Below are positions 12,213-24,069 of a DNA stretch of 64,000 bases, piece by piece (positions within the stretch are counted from its first letter, which is position 1; the number at the start of each line of letters is the position of its first letter). The DNA is from Thiogranum sp. GTDB taxonomy: Bacteria; Pseudomonadota; Gammaproteobacteria; DSM-19610. Made by a program: the position numbers and the translations under genes. The notes below the pieces were generated by a model that was not told where the DNA came from, did no database searches, and saw nothing but the letters and a program-made list of their open reading frames with translations. The stretch spans positions 1 to 64,000 of the forward strand of contig JAGFJP010000132.1 of the NCBI GenBank assembly GCA_024102665.1. The letters run 5' to 3'.

Positions 12213-13277
12213 TCAATTGACGCGCGGATCCAGTTCACCGGTTGCATAGCGCTTGAACATGCTTTCAAGGCTGATCGGCTTGATCTTCGAAGCGTGCCCG
12301 GCGCAACCGAAGGCTTCATAACGCGCCTTGCAGATGCCCTTCATTGCAGCAGTCGACGCCTTGAGGAACTTGCGCGGATCAAAGTTCGACTTGTTCTCCG
12401 CCATGAACTTGCGGATGGCGCCGGTGGAAGCCATGCGCAGATCAGTGTCGATATTGACCTTGCGCACGCCGTGCTTGATGCCTTCCTGGATTTCCTCAAC
12501 AGGGACACCATAGGTCTCGCCCATGTCGCCGCCGTATTCATTGATGATCTTCAGCCAGTCCTGCGGCACCGAGGAAGAACCGTGCATCACCAGATGTGTG
12601 TTCGGGATGCGGGCATGAATTTCCTTGATGCGGTTGATGGCAAGTATGTCACCGGTCGGGGGCCGGGTGAACTTGTACGCGCCGTGGCTCGTGCCGATAG
12701 CGATGGCCAGCGCATCGACACCGGTTTCCTTGACGAAGTTGGCCGCTTCGTCCGGATCGGTCAACAGCTGGTCCATGGAGAGTTTGCCCTCGGCACCCGA
12801 GCCGTCTTCTTCGCCGGCCATGCCGGTTTCCAGCGAACCAAGGCAACCCAGTTCGCCCTCGACGGAAACTCCGCCGGCATGGGCCATCTCGACAACACGG
12901 CGGGTGACGTCGACGTTGTACTCATAAGTCGCGGGGGTCTTCATGTCAGACATCAGCGAACCGTCCATCATCACCGATGAAAAACCGGACTGTATCGAAC
13001 GCAGGCAGACAGCGGGTTCGGATCCGTGGTCCTGGTGCATGACAATCGGAATGTGCGGATACATTTCCGTCGCCGCCGTGATCAGGTGGCGCAGGAAGGG
13101 CTCGCCGGCATAGGACCGCGCGCCCGCCGAACCCTGCATGATAACCGGGCTGTCGGCTTCGTCCGCCGCCTGCATGATGGCGTGAACCTGCTCCATGTTG
13201 TTGACGTTGAATGCGGGCATGCCGAAGTCGTGTTCGGCGGCGTAATCGAGCAATTGACGCATGGATATCAAGGCCAT
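12213..13277 (-). CDS. fba: Class II fructose-bisphosphate aldolase
   Basis: 354 residues, the Calvin-cycle subtype of class II aldolase (CbbA/FbaA). It joins dihydroxyacetone phosphate with glyceraldehyde-3-phosphate, or erythrose-4-phosphate in the Calvin cycle, using zinc. Visible zinc and substrate motifs are [10 protein letters not shown] (near residue 80), [18 protein letters not shown] (near 210) and [10 protein letters not shown] (near 252). CGAGGAG lies six bases before the ATG. It is the last gene of tkt-gap-pgk-pyk-fba, the order found in many autotrophic proteobacteria; a role in carbon fixation is therefore inferred, although no RubisCO gene is in this window. Confidence 0.96.
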   Translation of the reverse strand: MALISMRQLLDYAAEHDFGMPAFNVNNMEQVHAIMQAADEADSPVIMQGSAGARSYAGEPFLRHLITAATEMYPHIPIVMHQDHGSEPAVCLRSIQSGFSSVMMDGSLMSDMKTPATYEYNVDVTRRVVEMAHAGGVSVEGELGCLGSLETGMAGEEDGSGAEGKLSMDQLLTDPDEAANFVKETGVDALAIAIGTSHGAYKFTRPPTGDILAINRIKEIHARIPNTHLVMHGSSSVPQDWLKIINEYGGDMGETYGVPVEEIQEGIKHGVRKVNIDTDLRMASTGAIRKFMAENKSNFDPRKFLKASTAAMKGICKARYEAFGCAGHASKIKPISLESMFKRYATGELDPRVN

Positions 13278-13342
13278 GATGTACTCCTCGGAGTTTCCGG
13301 TAATTGGATGTTATCGATCTCGTTTAACTGTCGGGACAATCA

Positions 13343-14788
13343 TCAGTCCGCGTTGGGAAGATGTTCGCCCACGCGAATAATCTTCATGGCGTTAGTGCCG
13401 CCGTGCACGCCGGCCAGGTCGCCCTTGGTGATGATCACCAGGTCGCCGTCGCGTACCGCACCGCGTCGCATCAATTCATCTATAGCTTCGCGGTTTACCT
13501 GCGGGTGATCGGTGGTCGTAACGTCAAAACTCACGGGATACACGCCGCGGTAAAGGGTTACCTTTCTACGCGTCTCCACATGACGCGTCAAGGCGTAGAT
13601 CGGGATGCCGGAACTGATGCGCGACATCCATAAGGGGGTGGCGCCGGATTCGGTCAACGCCGCGATAGCCTTAACGCCGGTGTGGTTTGCTGTATACATC
13701 GCAGCCTTGGCAATGGCCTCATCCGCGGTCCTGAAATGAACGCTGGTACGGCGCTCGGTGGCCATATCCATGCGCTGGCGCTCGGCGCCGCGGCAGATGC
13801 GGTCCATGGCCTCTATCACTTTTGCAACGTGCTTGCCGGTGGCGGTCTCCGCCGAAAGCATCACTGCGTCGGTACCGTCGATGACGGCATTGGCCACGTC
13901 AAAAACCTCGGCCCGTGTCGGGATGGGATTTTCGATCATGGACTGCATCATCTGGGTTGCCGTGATAACGACACGGTCCATAGTGCGCGCGACGCGAATG
14001 ATCCGCTTCTGCACAGCCGGCAACTCCGCATCGCCGATTTCAACACCCAGGTCACCGCGCGCGATCATCACCACATCGGTGGCTTCCATGATCTCTTCCA
14101 GCGCATCCATGGCCTCGGCACGCTCGATTTTCGCGACGATGCCGCCATGACCGCCGGCCTGGCGCAGCAGCGCGCGGGCCTCGTAGATGTCTTCCGCGCT
14201 GCGCGGAAACGACACGGCGACATAGTCGGCCTGCATCGCGGCAGCCGCCTTGATATCGGCGCGATCCTTGTCGGTGATCGCCTGCGCAGACAGTCCGCCT
14301 CCCTTGCGGTTGATGCCCTTGTTGTTCGACAGCTCTCCACCGACGACGACGCGGGTTTCGATTTCAAAACCTTTGACCTCCTCCACCCACAGCACCACCG
14401 CGCCGTCGTCGAGCAGCAGGGTGTCACCGCGAGTGACGTCGTCCACCAGCGCTTTATAGGTGATACCGACACGTTCCTCGGTGCCGGCGTCCTTGTCCAG
14501 TTCGGCATCGAGGATAAAGCGCGCGCCTTCGACCAGCTGGATCTTGCCGTTCCTGAATCGGTCAATGCGGATCTTCGGACCCTGAAGGTCGGCGAAAACG
14601 CCTACCTGGCGACCGTGGGCACGAGCGCGGTTTCGCACCTGTTCGGCGCGTCGCATGTGCTCTTCGTGGGTTCCGTGTGAGAAGTTGACCCTGACGACGT
14701 CAACCCCCGCCTGGATCATTGCGTCGAGAACCTTCGGATCGTCGGTCGACGGCCCCAGGGTGGCGACTATTTTGGTTCTGCGCTGCAT
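13343..14788 (-). CDS. pyk: Pyruvate kinase
   Basis: 481 residues, normal length for bacterial PykA-type pyruvate kinase, which makes ATP and pyruvate from phosphoenolpyruvate. Motifs: RRTKIVATLGPS at the N-terminus, RVNFSHGTHEEH, the active-site segment IARGDLGVEIGDAEL and TATQMMQSMIENPIPTRAEV, then DGTDAVMLSAETATGKH. The C-terminal allosteric domain is complete. It sits 66 bp before fba and is separated from pgk by an 88-bp spacer with a perfect 15-bp hairpin, which may set its expression apart from the upstream genes. Confidence 0.97.
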   Translation of the reverse strand: MQRRTKIVATLGPSTDDPKVLDAMIQAGVDVVRVNFSHGTHEEHMRRAEQVRNRARAHGRQVGVFADLQGPKIRIDRFRNGKIQLVEGARFILDAELDKDAGTEERVGITYKALVDDVTRGDTLLLDDGAVVLWVEEVKGFEIETRVVVGGELSNNKGINRKGGGLSAQAITDKDRADIKAAAAMQADYVAVSFPRSAEDIYEARALLRQAGGHGGIVAKIERAEAMDALEEIMEATDVVMIARGDLGVEIGDAELPAVQKRIIRVARTMDRVVITATQMMQSMIENPIPTRAEVFDVANAVIDGTDAVMLSAETATGKHVAKVIEAMDRICRGAERQRMDMATERRTSVHFRTADEAIAKAAMYTANHTGVKAIAALTESGATPLWMSRISSGIPIYALTRHVETRRKVTLYRGVYPVSFDVTTTDHPQVNREAIDELMRRGAVRDGDLVIITKGDLAGVHGGTNAMKIIRVGEHLPNAD

Positions 14789-14819
14789 TTAGCTGCTTCT
14801 TCTATCGTGGAGCGACCCG

Positions 14820-14859
14820 GGCCGGGCGCGAATCAACGCTGTTCGATTCGCGCCCGGCC
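14820..14859 (-). other. Long perfect hairpin in the pgk-pyk spacer
   Basis: A 15-bp perfect inverted repeat (14820-14834 with 14845-14859, arms beginning GGCCGGGCGCG) encloses a 10-base loop. No T run follows on the minus strand, so it is not a standard terminator. It could stabilise or process the operon mRNA, or cause partial polymerase release. Confidence 0.75.
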
Positions 14860-14875
14860 ACGGTCGTTGTCCGGG

Positions 14876-16054
14876 TTATCTGGCCCGCTCTTCCAGCATG
14901 GCGACCGCCGGTAGCGTCTTGCCTTCAAGGAACTCCAGAAACGCGCCGCCTGCGGTCGAGATATAGGATATCTTGTCATAGATATCGTATTTCTGGATCG
15001 CGGCGATGGTATCGCCACCACCCGCCAGACTGAAACCTTTCGCATTGGCTATGGCCATCGATACCGTCTTGGTACCTTCGCCGAACTGATCGAATTCGAA
15101 AACACCGACCGGACCATTCCAGACGATGGTTCCGGCCTTGCTGATGATGTCGACCAGCTCCTGTGCAGATTTGGGACCGATGTCGAAGATCATGTCGTCG
15201 TCTTCAACGTCACCTGCGTCCTTGACTACGGCGGGCTCATTTTCGTCGAATTTTTTTCCGCACACGACATCGACAGCGATGGGAATACTGGCGCCGCGCT
15301 TCTCCATCTTGTCGATGAGGCTTTTGGCGGTATCCACCAGGTCAGCCTCGCACAGCGATTTGCCGACGTTCTTGCCGGTCGCCTTGAGGAAGGTGTTCGC
15401 AATGCCGCCGCCGACCACCAGCTGGTCAACCTTTTCGGAAAGCGCTTCGAGCACGGTGAGTTTGGTGGAGACCTTGGAGCCACCGACAATGGCTACCATC
15501 GGACGGGCCGGATTCGCCAGGGCCTTGTTGAGGGCATCCAGCTCTTCGGCCAGCAGCAGCCCGGCGCAGGCCACCGGCGCAAACTTGCCAACGCCATGGG
15601 TGGATGCCTGGGCGCGGTGCGCGGTACCAAAGGCATCCATGACAAAGACGTCGCAAAGCGCGGCATATTTCTTTGCCAGAGTCTCGTCGTCTTTCTTTTC
15701 ACCGGCATTGAAGCGCACGTTTTCCAGCAGCACCACTTCGCCTTCCTTGACGTCGGGCGTCCTGGCCAGGTAATCCTTGACCAGCGGCACTGTTTTGCCC
15801 AGCTTCGCAGACATGTCGTCGGCGATCGGCCGCATCGAGTTCTCTTCGTCGACCACGCCTTCCTGCGGGCGGCCGCGGTGCGACATGACCATGACTTTGG
15901 CACCGGCTTTCATGCAGTGCTCGATGGTGGGCATGGAGGCAGTGATGCGCGCATCAGAGGTAACCTTGCCGTCCTTGACGGGCACGTTGAGGTCTGCGCG
16001 GATCAGGACACGCTTGCCAGCGAGGTCGAGATCGGTCAGCTTGATGAAAGACAT
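14876..16054 (-). CDS. pgk: Phosphoglycerate kinase
   Basis: 392 residues. It interconverts 1,3-bisphosphoglycerate and 3-phosphoglycerate with ADP/ATP. Motifs: [16 protein letters not shown] at the N-terminus, MSHRGRPQ, the hinge and nucleotide site GGSKVSTKL, and the C-terminal [10 protein letters not shown] and GGGDTIAAI. The ATG at 16054 is chosen because CGGAG precedes it and homologues begin MSFIKL; the frame is open eight codons further. It lies downstream of gap with two hairpins in the 125-bp spacer. Confidence 0.97.
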   Translation of the reverse strand: MSFIKLTDLDLAGKRVLIRADLNVPVKDGKVTSDARITASMPTIEHCMKAGAKVMVMSHRGRPQEGVVDEENSMRPIADDMSAKLGKTVPLVKDYLARTPDVKEGEVVLLENVRFNAGEKKDDETLAKKYAALCDVFVMDAFGTAHRAQASTHGVGKFAPVACAGLLLAEELDALNKALANPARPMVAIVGGSKVSTKLTVLEALSEKVDQLVVGGGIANTFLKATGKNVGKSLCEADLVDTAKSLIDKMEKRGASIPIAVDVVCGKKFDENEPAVVKDAGDVEDDDMIFDIGPKSAQELVDIISKAGTIVWNGPVGVFEFDQFGEGTKTVSMAIANAKGFSLAGGGDTIAAIQKYDIYDKISYISTAGGAFLEFLEGKTLPAVAMLEERAR

Positions 16055-16079
16055 TGTGGACACTCCGTTTATATTCAAA

Positions 16080-16161
16080 GATTTTTGGTAAACATCGGGT
16101 TACCGAAAATCTCTGGCATCGGCAGTCAGAGATTGCAGGGCGGGTTGCGCACCCGCCCTGC
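16080..16161 (-). other. Two hairpins in the gap-pgk spacer
   Basis: First, 16135-16145 and 16151-16161 form an 11-bp perfect stem (GCAGGGCGGGT / ACCCGCCCTGC) with loop TGCGC. Second, 16080-16091 and 16100-16111 form a 12-bp stem with one non-Watson-Crick position (GATTTTTGGTAA / TTACCGAAAATC). On the minus strand they follow gap and precede pgk. Neither is followed by a T run long enough to call a terminator. Confidence 0.7.
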
Positions 16162-16179
16162 TGTCTCATAGCCGGTCGA

Positions 16180-17244
<1,065 letters not shown>

Positions 17245-19233
17245 CTACAGCACGGCCTCAACAGCCCTGGCGACGTTGTCCGCCGTGAACCCGAAATGCT
17301 TGAACAGGTCGCCCGCGGGCGCTGATTCGCCGAAGCGATCGATGCCGACAACCTTTCCGTTCAGGCCGACATACTTGTACCAGTAATCGGTAACGCCAGC
17401 CTCGACAGCGACGCGGGCGGTGACAGACGAAGGCAGCACCGATTCGCGATAGGCTTCATCCTGGGCGTCGAAGACATTGGTCGACGGCATGGAAACCACG
17501 CGGATTTTCCTGTCGGCGAGTTTTTCGGCGGCACCCATCGCCAGCTCGACTTCCGAGCCGGTTGCTATAATGATGGCGTCCGGCGTTCCGTCGCAGTCTT
17601 TGAGGATGTAAGCGCCACGTTCGATGTTGTCGAGCTGCTCGGCGGTACGGCTCTGGTGAGCCAGGTTCTGGCGCGAGAAAATCAGGCAGCTGGGACCGCC
17701 GGTGCGTTCCACTGCGGCCTTCCAGCACACCGCGGATTCGACTGCATCGCAGGGACGCCATACCATCATGTTCGGAATCATGCGCAGGGTCGCAGTCTGC
17801 TCTACGGGCTGATGGGTCGGACCATCTTCACCCAGGCCGATGGAATCGTGCGTGTAAACGAAGATGCTGCGCACTTTCATCAGCGCGGCCATGCGCAGGG
17901 CATTGCGCGCGTACTCCGAGAACATCAGGAAGGTGGCCCCGTACGGTACGAAGCCGCCGTGCAGCGCAATGCCGTTCATCATGGCGGACATGCCGAATTC
18001 ACGGACACCATAATAGATGTAGTTACCGTCGGAAACCGTGTTGCTGATACCTTTGGAACCAGACCATATCGTCAGGTTGGAACCGGCAAGATCAGCCGAA
18101 CCGCCAAGGAATTCAGGCAACAGCGGACCAAAACCGTTGAGCGCGTTCTGCGATGCCTTGCGCGAGGCGATGGTTTCGCCCTTTTCGTTCACAGAAGCGA
18201 TGAACCGGGCGGCGCCGTCGTTCCAGTTCGAAGGAAGTTCGCCGGACATGCGGCGTTCGAATTCGGCCGCCAGTTCGGGGTACTGCTTCTTGTACGCCGC
18301 GAACTTTTCATTCCAGGACTGCTCGGCGCTCGCGCCTTTCTCCTTCGCGCTCCAGCCGGCATAGATGTCATCGGGAACCTCGAAAGGAGCGTGGTTCCAG
18401 TCGAGATTTTCGCGGGTCGCCTTGATTTCGTCGTCACCCAGCGGCGCACCGTGGCAATCATGGCTACCGCAAAGATTCGGCGCGCCGTAACCGATCACGG
18501 TCTTGGTACAGATCAGGGTCGGCTTGTCGTTGACCGACTTGGCTTCGTGAATGGCCTTGTCGATGGCAGCGGAATCGTGACCATCGACATTGCGCACGAC
18601 GTGCCAGCCATAGGCTTCGAAACGCGCCGGAGTATCGTCGGTGAACCAGCCTTCGACATGACCATCGATGGAAATGCCGTTGTCATCCCAGAAAGCAATC
18701 AGCTTGCCCAGACCGAGCGTGCCGGCCAGCGAGCAGGCTTCATGAGAAATGCCTTCCATCATGCAACCGTCACCCATGAAGACATAGGTGTAGTGATTGA
18801 CGATATGGTGACCGTCGCGATTGAACTGGCCGGCCAGCACCTTTTCGGCGATCGCCATGCCGACGGCATTGGTAATACCCTGACCGAGCGGACCGGTGGT
18901 GGTCTCGACGCCGGGCGCATAGCCGTACTCGGGATGCCCCGGGGTCTTGGAGTGCAGCTGCCGGAAGTTCTTTATGTCGTCGATTGACAGGTCGTAGCCG
19001 GTGAGATGCAACAGCGAGTAAATCAGCATGGAGCCGTGGCCGTTGGACAATACGAAACGGTCGCGATCAGCCCATTTCGGATTGGCAGGGTTGTGCTTCA
19101 GGTGGTCGTTCCAAAGCACTTCGGCGATATCCGCCATCCCCATGGGCGCGCCCGGGTGGCCCGATTTGGCTTTCTGTACTGCGTCCATGCTGAGTGCACG
19201 GATCGCATTCGCAAGTTCTCTACGCGAGGCCAT
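17245..19233 (-). CDS. tkt: Transketolase
   Basis: 662 residues, normal for TktA/CbbT. It transfers two-carbon units between sugar phosphates in the pentose phosphate and Calvin cycles. The N-terminal thiamine-diphosphate domain has [37 protein letters not shown] and the Mg-binding [14 protein letters not shown]; the middle domain has [22 protein letters not shown]; and the C-terminal domain has [19 protein letters not shown] precedes the ATG. It is the first gene of the sugar-phosphate cluster, and the 340 bp in front of it hold several inverted repeats that may bind a regulator. Confidence 0.97.
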   Translation of the reverse strand: MASRRELANAIRALSMDAVQKAKSGHPGAPMGMADIAEVLWNDHLKHNPANPKWADRDRFVLSNGHGSMLIYSLLHLTGYDLSIDDIKNFRQLHSKTPGHPEYGYAPGVETTTGPLGQGITNAVGMAIAEKVLAGQFNRDGHHIVNHYTYVFMGDGCMMEGISHEACSLAGTLGLGKLIAFWDDNGISIDGHVEGWFTDDTPARFEAYGWHVVRNVDGHDSAAIDKAIHEAKSVNDKPTLICTKTVIGYGAPNLCGSHDCHGAPLGDDEIKATRENLDWNHAPFEVPDDIYAGWSAKEKGASAEQSWNEKFAAYKKQYPELAAEFERRMSGELPSNWNDGAARFIASVNEKGETIASRKASQNALNGFGPLLPEFLGGSADLAGSNLTIWSGSKGISNTVSDGNYIYYGVREFGMSAMMNGIALHGGFVPYGATFLMFSEYARNALRMAALMKVRSIFVYTHDSIGLGEDGPTHQPVEQTATLRMIPNMMVWRPCDAVESAVCWKAAVERTGGPSCLIFSRQNLAHQSRTAEQLDNIERGAYILKDCDGTPDAIIIATGSEVELAMGAAEKLADRKIRVVSMPSTNVFDAQDEAYRESVLPSSVTARVAVEAGVTDYWYKYVGLNGKVVGIDRFGESAPAGDLFKHFGFTADNVARAVEAVL

Positions 19234-19266
19234 CGCTGTCTCCTGTTTATAACCAAAATTTGTTTA

Positions 19267-19321
19267 TTTGCTGCCTCGTGAAGCAGCAAAGCAGCCGCGC
19301 CCCGAGCGGGGCGCGGCTGCT
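19267..19321 (-). promoter_or_regulatory. Tandem hairpins in the tkt leader
   Basis: 19290-19303 with 19308-19321 give a 14-bp GC-rich perfect stem (AGCAGCCGCGCCCC / GGGGCGCGGCTGCT) with a four-base loop. 19267-19274 with 19283-19290 form a second stem (TTTGCTGC / GCAGCAAA). The GCAGC of the second stem could instead pair with GGCTGC of the first, so two alternative folds exist. The pair stands 34 bp before the tkt ATG. There is no long T run on either strand. It may be a leader attenuator or an end point for the redoxin transcript. Confidence 0.55.
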
Positions 19322-19572
19322 CGGAATTTATTACTGCTTGCCGGTGCCACGAAACCAGCGCGGGACCCGCATGCGATATTCGAAGATTTACCTGTCCGCG
19401 AAATTCAGAGCGATCGGGTCCCAGGCACAAACCGGATCGAGCGCGACATTCTCCAATAGTTGGAGACGTGGGGCAACCGTTGTTTTGGTGAAACGACGTT
19501 TCATTGACGAGCGGATCGAAAGCCCTTTGCAAAGAAATATTTATGCAAGCATAAATATTTCGTGATCAGCGG
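19322..19572. promoter_or_regulatory. Dyad-rich control region before tkt
   Basis: No gene is seen between 19234 and 19572. It contains three perfect inverted repeats: TCTCCAA-TAG-TTGGAGA (19450-19466), TGAAAC-GAC-GTTTCA (19489-19503) and a 13-bp repeat with a two-base centre, GAAATATTTATGC-AA-GCATAAATATTTC (19534-19561), which directly adjoins CTTTGCAAAG (19525-19534). The first two have the length and spacing of protein operators; the last could also act as an AT-rich terminator for the redoxin gene. A CbbR-type (LysR) regulator would be the usual candidate for such a cluster, but none of the sites exactly fits a consensus I know. Confidence 0.5.
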
Positions 19573-20136
19573 CTACGCTGCGTCACTTTTCCACTTTATG
19601 GAGCACCCCATGCTGGGAATCTGCTGCTGCGGACCCTTCCCTGTGCGGGACACCTGAACCATGGACTCGAACAGGTCGCGCCGGGCATCGGGCGGCGCTG
19701 CTTCCTTGCGGCTGGCATCCAGACGCCCGCGGTACTGCAGTTCCAGCGCAGCGTTGTACCCGAAAAAATCCGGTGTGCACACAGCACCATAGGCTTTTGC
19801 GACTTCCTGGGTTTCGTCGAACAGGTAAGGAAAGGGAAACTGTTCCTGCTCGGCGATGCGCTTCATATTCTCGAACGAATCCTCGGGATAATCCGTGGGA
19901 TCGTTCGCCATAATGGCAACGCTGCGGATGCCGTAATCGAGCAGTTCCCGAGTATCACGCACCAGCCGGTCGCGAATCGCCTTGACGTAGGGACAGTGGT
20001 TGCAGATGAACATTACAAGCAAGCCGTTCTCCCCACGGCACTTTTCCAGCGTCCAGATGGCACCGTCGACGCCCGGCAGGGCGAAATCCACAGCAGGTGT
20101 ACCAAAATCACAAACCGGTGTTTCCAGGCTGACCAT
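19573..20136 (-). CDS. Thioredoxin-family peroxiredoxin-like protein (AhpC/TSA)
   Basis: 187 residues with a thioredoxin fold of the AhpC/TSA-Redoxin type. The active-site-like motif is FICNHCPYVKAI (Cys 45 and Cys 48), typical of the family of cytoplasmic thioredoxin-like proteins that contain CPYV, followed by GAVCTPDFFGY with the cis-proline region. There is no signal peptide. The ATG at 20136 has a near-perfect GGGAGGAAT ribosome site; the ORF runs 11 codons further without one. It probably reduces a peroxide or disulfide, substrate unknown. It is divergent from metK. Confidence 0.85.
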   Translation of the reverse strand: MVSLETPVCDFGTPAVDFALPGVDGAIWTLEKCRGENGLLVMFICNHCPYVKAIRDRLVRDTRELLDYGIRSVAIMANDPTDYPEDSFENMKRIAEQEQFPFPYLFDETQEVAKAYGAVCTPDFFGYNAALELQYRGRLDASRKEAAPPDARRDLFESMVQVSRTGKGPQQQIPSMGCSIKWKSDAA

Positions 20137-20198
20137 GACATTCCTCCCAAAGCAACAGGCGCTTATCATAGCATTGCGCCCGATTTCTAAACTGCAGC

Positions 20199-20212
20199 GT
20201 TTACAGGTAAAC
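20199..20212. promoter_or_regulatory. Inverted repeat in the metK upstream region
   Basis: GTTTAC-AG-GTAAAC is a perfect 6-bp dyad with a two-base centre, 40 bp before metK and 63 bp before the divergent redoxin start. It is of operator size; no matching regulator is known to me. Confidence 0.35.
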
Positions 20213-20251
20213 TAGCGCACCTGATTTTTTAGGATACTGGAATAAAACATA

Positions 20252-21418
<1,167 letters not shown>

Positions 21419-21554
21419 TACCGGACGGAAGCGGCCGGCAGTGATCGAGTAGCTGGCGACGCGTCCGTTAACGCGGGCCTAAAGACCCGTGACGCGGGGG
21501 CTGACCGCAATAGCCGGTTGACCGAAGCTCGCAATTATTGAAAGTGCTGTGTTC

Positions 21555-21627
21555 TCTGAGGGGCGCTGCAGCGGGTTAGATACCCGTCAGGCTCAGGGAA
21601 ACCAGCGTTAAAAACAACGGCGCTCGC
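21555..21627 (+). ncRNA. SAH riboswitch in the ahcY leader
   Basis: The 73 bases just before ahcY fit the S-adenosylhomocysteine riboswitch: a CTGAG / CTCAG outer stem, the conserved GGGCGCTGCAGCGGG core, a hairpin GCGGGTTAGATACCCGTC, the CAGGCTCAGGGAAA segment, and a distal CAACGGCGCTC that can form the pseudoknot with the core. It stands 18 bp before the ATG and 7 bp before the GGGAGAA ribosome site. The family switches ahcY on when SAH builds up. The remaining 130 bp between metK and the riboswitch hold a weak CGGG / CCCG hairpin near 21475 and nothing else recognised. Confidence 0.93.
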
Positions 21628-21645
21628 CTTCACGGGAGAACTGTT

Positions 21646-23064
21646 ATGAATGCCGTACTGGATTCAGCAGCCGACTATAAAGTCGCCGATATCACACTGG
21701 CCGACTGGGGCCGCAAGGAAATCGAGATCGCGGAAAGCGAAATGCCGGGCCTGATGGCATTGCGCGAGGAGTACCGCGGCAAGAAACCTCTCAAGGGCGC
21801 GCGCGTGACCGGCAGCCTGCACATGACCATCCAGACCGCTGTACTGATCGAAACGCTCGCCGATCTCGGCGCGGAAGTCCGCTGGGCATCCTGCAATATC
21901 TTCTCGACGCAGGATCACGCCGCCGCCGCAATCGCCGCGCGAGGAATCCCTGTGTTCGCATGGAAGGGCGAAACCATCGAGGAGTACTGGTGGTGCACGG
22001 AACAGGCGCTCACCTGGCCGGACGGTGGCATGCCCAACATGATTCTCGACGATGGCGGCGATGCCACCCTGCTGATCCACAAGGGCGTCGAGTTCGAGAA
22101 AGCGGGCAGCGTGCCGCAACCCAAGGTTGGCGATAACGAGGAATGGAAAGCGATTCTCGGTGTACTCAGGCGCACGCTCGAGAGCAAGCCCGACATGTGG
22201 CGGAAAATGGCCGACAGCATCAGGGGCGTGACCGAGGAAACCACCACCGGTGTGCATCGACTTTATCAAATGCAGGAAAGCAAGGAACTGCTGTTCCCGG
22301 CCATGAACGTCAATGACTCGGTCACCAAATCCAAGTTTGACAACCTTTATGGCTGCCGTGAATCGCTGATCGACGGCATAAAGCGCGCAACTGACGTCAT
22401 GATCGCGGGTAAAATCTGTGTAGTGCTTGGTTACGGTGATGTCGGCAAAGGCTGCGCCCAGGCGTTTCGCGGCATGGGCGCAACAGTCTGGGTCACCGAA
22501 ATCGACCCGATCTGCGCACTGCAGGCCGCCATGGAGGGTTATCGCGTCGTTTCAATGGACGATGTAGCCGACAAAGGAGACATTTTCGTCACCACTACGG
22601 GCAACGTGAATGTCATCAACCATGGTCATATGCTGGCGATGAAAAACGAAGCTATCGTCTGCAATATCGGCCACTTCGATTCCGAAATCGAAATTTCATC
22701 GCTTGAGAAGTATACCTGGGAAGAGATCAAACCGCAGGTCGATCACGTGATTTTCCCGGACGGCAAGCGGATCATAGTGCTGGCGAAGGGCCGGCTGGTG
22801 AACCTCGGTTGCGCCACCGGTCATCCGAGCTTTGTGATGTCAGCTTCTTTCACCAACCAGGTGATGGCACAAATAGAGCTGTTCAAAAACGCGAAAAACT
22901 ACGAAAACAAGGTATACGTGCTGCCCAAGCAGCTTGACGAGAAGGTTGCACGGCTTCACTTGACCAAGATCGGCGCAAACCTTACTAAACTGACCAGGGA
23001 ACAGGCGGACTATCTCGGCCTGGATGTAAACGGCCCGTACAAACCTGACCACTACCGTTACTAA
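21646..23064 (+). CDS. ahcY: Adenosylhomocysteinase (SAH hydrolase)
   Basis: 472 residues, with the insert typical of proteobacterial forms. It splits SAH into adenosine and homocysteine, relieving product inhibition of methyltransferases. Visible are the N-terminal substrate region [21 protein letters not shown], the NAD-binding [15 protein letters not shown] (near residue 268), HFDSEIE and the C-terminal KPDHYRY that contacts NAD of the neighbouring subunit. It is controlled by the SAH riboswitch in its leader and followed by metF. Confidence 0.97.
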   Translation: MNAVLDSAADYKVADITLADWGRKEIEIAESEMPGLMALREEYRGKKPLKGARVTGSLHMTIQTAVLIETLADLGAEVRWASCNIFSTQDHAAAAIAARGIPVFAWKGETIEEYWWCTEQALTWPDGGMPNMILDDGGDATLLIHKGVEFEKAGSVPQPKVGDNEEWKAILGVLRRTLESKPDMWRKMADSIRGVTEETTTGVHRLYQMQESKELLFPAMNVNDSVTKSKFDNLYGCRESLIDGIKRATDVMIAGKICVVLGYGDVGKGCAQAFRGMGATVWVTEIDPICALQAAMEGYRVVSMDDVADKGDIFVTTTGNVNVINHGHMLAMKNEAIVCNIGHFDSEIEISSLEKYTWEEIKPQVDHVIFPDGKRIIVLAKGRLVNLGCATGHPSFVMSASFTNQVMAQIELFKNAKNYENKVYVLPKQLDEKVARLHLTKIGANLTKLTREQADYLGLDVNGPYKPDHYRY

Positions 23065-23080
23065 TCTGGAAAAAACCAGT

Positions 23081-23107
23081 CCCCCGGCGACATTGGTCCG
23101 CCGGGGG
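23081..23107 (+). other. GC-rich hairpin between ahcY and metF
   Basis: A 9-bp perfect stem, CCCCCGGCG / CGCCGGGGG, encloses nine bases and begins 17 bp after ahcY. The bases after it are TTACGC, so there is no T run; metF probably still receives read-through. Confidence 0.6.
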
Positions 23108-23129
23108 TTACGCTGGTTCAGGAAACAGT

Positions 23130-23984
23130 ATGGACTCGCAGAAAAAATACTCCAGGGTATACAGCTTCGAATTTTTCCCTCCCAAAACCGGGGAAGGCGC
23201 GGAGAATCTTCGCAAAACCCGGGACCGTCTTGCCCGGCTCAATCCGCGCTTTTTCTCGGTGACCTTTGGCGCCGGTGGCTCGACCCGGGAACGTACGTTT
23301 GAGACCGTGCGTGAAATCCAGCAGGAATCCGCTATCGAGGCTTCGCCTCACCTGTCATGCATAGGATCCACCCGGCAGAGCATCCGTGAAATACTGGATG
23401 CCTACAGAAAAGAAAACATTCGCCACCTGGTGGCGCTGCGTGGCGATCTGCCTTCCGGCATGGGCCATCCAGGCGAGTTCCGTTACGCCAATGAACTGGT
23501 GGAGTTCATTCGTGCCGAAACCGGTGATTATTTTCATATCGAGGTAGCCGCTTATCCGGAATTCCACCCGCAGGCGCCTGATGCCGAAGTTGATCTGGTG
23601 AATTTCAAGCGCAAGGTTGATGCGGGCGCTGACAGCTCGATTACACAGTATTTCTATAATCCTTATGCCTATTTTCACTTTGTCGATCGCTGCGAGAAAA
23701 TGGGCGTGGATTTACCGATCGTGCCGGGCATAATGCCTATTACGAACTATACTCAGCTGGCACGCTTCTCGAACATGTGCGGTGCCGAGATTCCGCGATG
23801 GATCCGCAAGCGTCTCGAGGCTTACGGTGACGACAGGAACGCGATACGAGCTTTCGGCGAAGAGGTTGTCACCGAACTTTGCCGCGTACTCCTGGAAGCC
23901 GGCGCCCCCGGTCTGCACTTTTACACAATGAACCAGGCAGGTCCGACGACCGCCATCTGGAACAACCTGGGACTGAAAAGCTGA
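23130..23984 (+). CDS. metF: 5,10-methylenetetrahydrofolate reductase
   Basis: 284-residue TIM-barrel flavoprotein that reduces methylene-THF to methyl-THF for methionine synthesis. Motifs are FEFFPPKTGEG at the N-terminus, SVTFGAGGSTRERT, HLVALRGDLPSG and GADSSITQYFYNPYAYFHF with the FAD/folate site, then PGIMPITNYTQL. The length matches the short bacterial, NADH-type MetF without the eukaryotic regulatory domain. AGGAAAC lies four bases before the ATG. It completes the metK-ahcY-metF methyl-cycle set. Confidence 0.96.
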   Translation: MDSQKKYSRVYSFEFFPPKTGEGAENLRKTRDRLARLNPRFFSVTFGAGGSTRERTFETVREIQQESAIEASPHLSCIGSTRQSIREILDAYRKENIRHLVALRGDLPSGMGHPGEFRYANELVEFIRAETGDYFHIEVAAYPEFHPQAPDAEVDLVNFKRKVDAGADSSITQYFYNPYAYFHFVDRCEKMGVDLPIVPGIMPITNYTQLARFSNMCGAEIPRWIRKRLEAYGDDRNAIRAFGEEVVTELCRVLLEAGAPGLHFYTMNQAGPTTAIWNNLGLKS

Positions 23985-24069
23985 GTCTCTTCCCCGCGCC
24001 TGCGGGAACATGACGGCTGAACGTTGAAAAGTCGTTTAATGACAATGCATCGCATATCCGGAATTCTGC

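Noticed and set aside
13682-14680. 332-residue frame antisense to pyk
   Set aside because: Shadow of pyruvate kinase; His/Gly-rich without motif.
17656-18987. 443-residue frame antisense to tkt
   Set aside because: Shadow of transketolase, whose motifs run the whole length.
19290-19321. Simple terminator of the redoxin gene
   Set aside because: The stem is very stable, but only three T follow on the minus strand and none on plus; kept as an undefined hairpin instead.
20170-20251. SAM riboswitch before metK
   Set aside because: The 82 bp are too short and lack the conserved stems of the SAM-I, SAM-II or SAM-IV classes.
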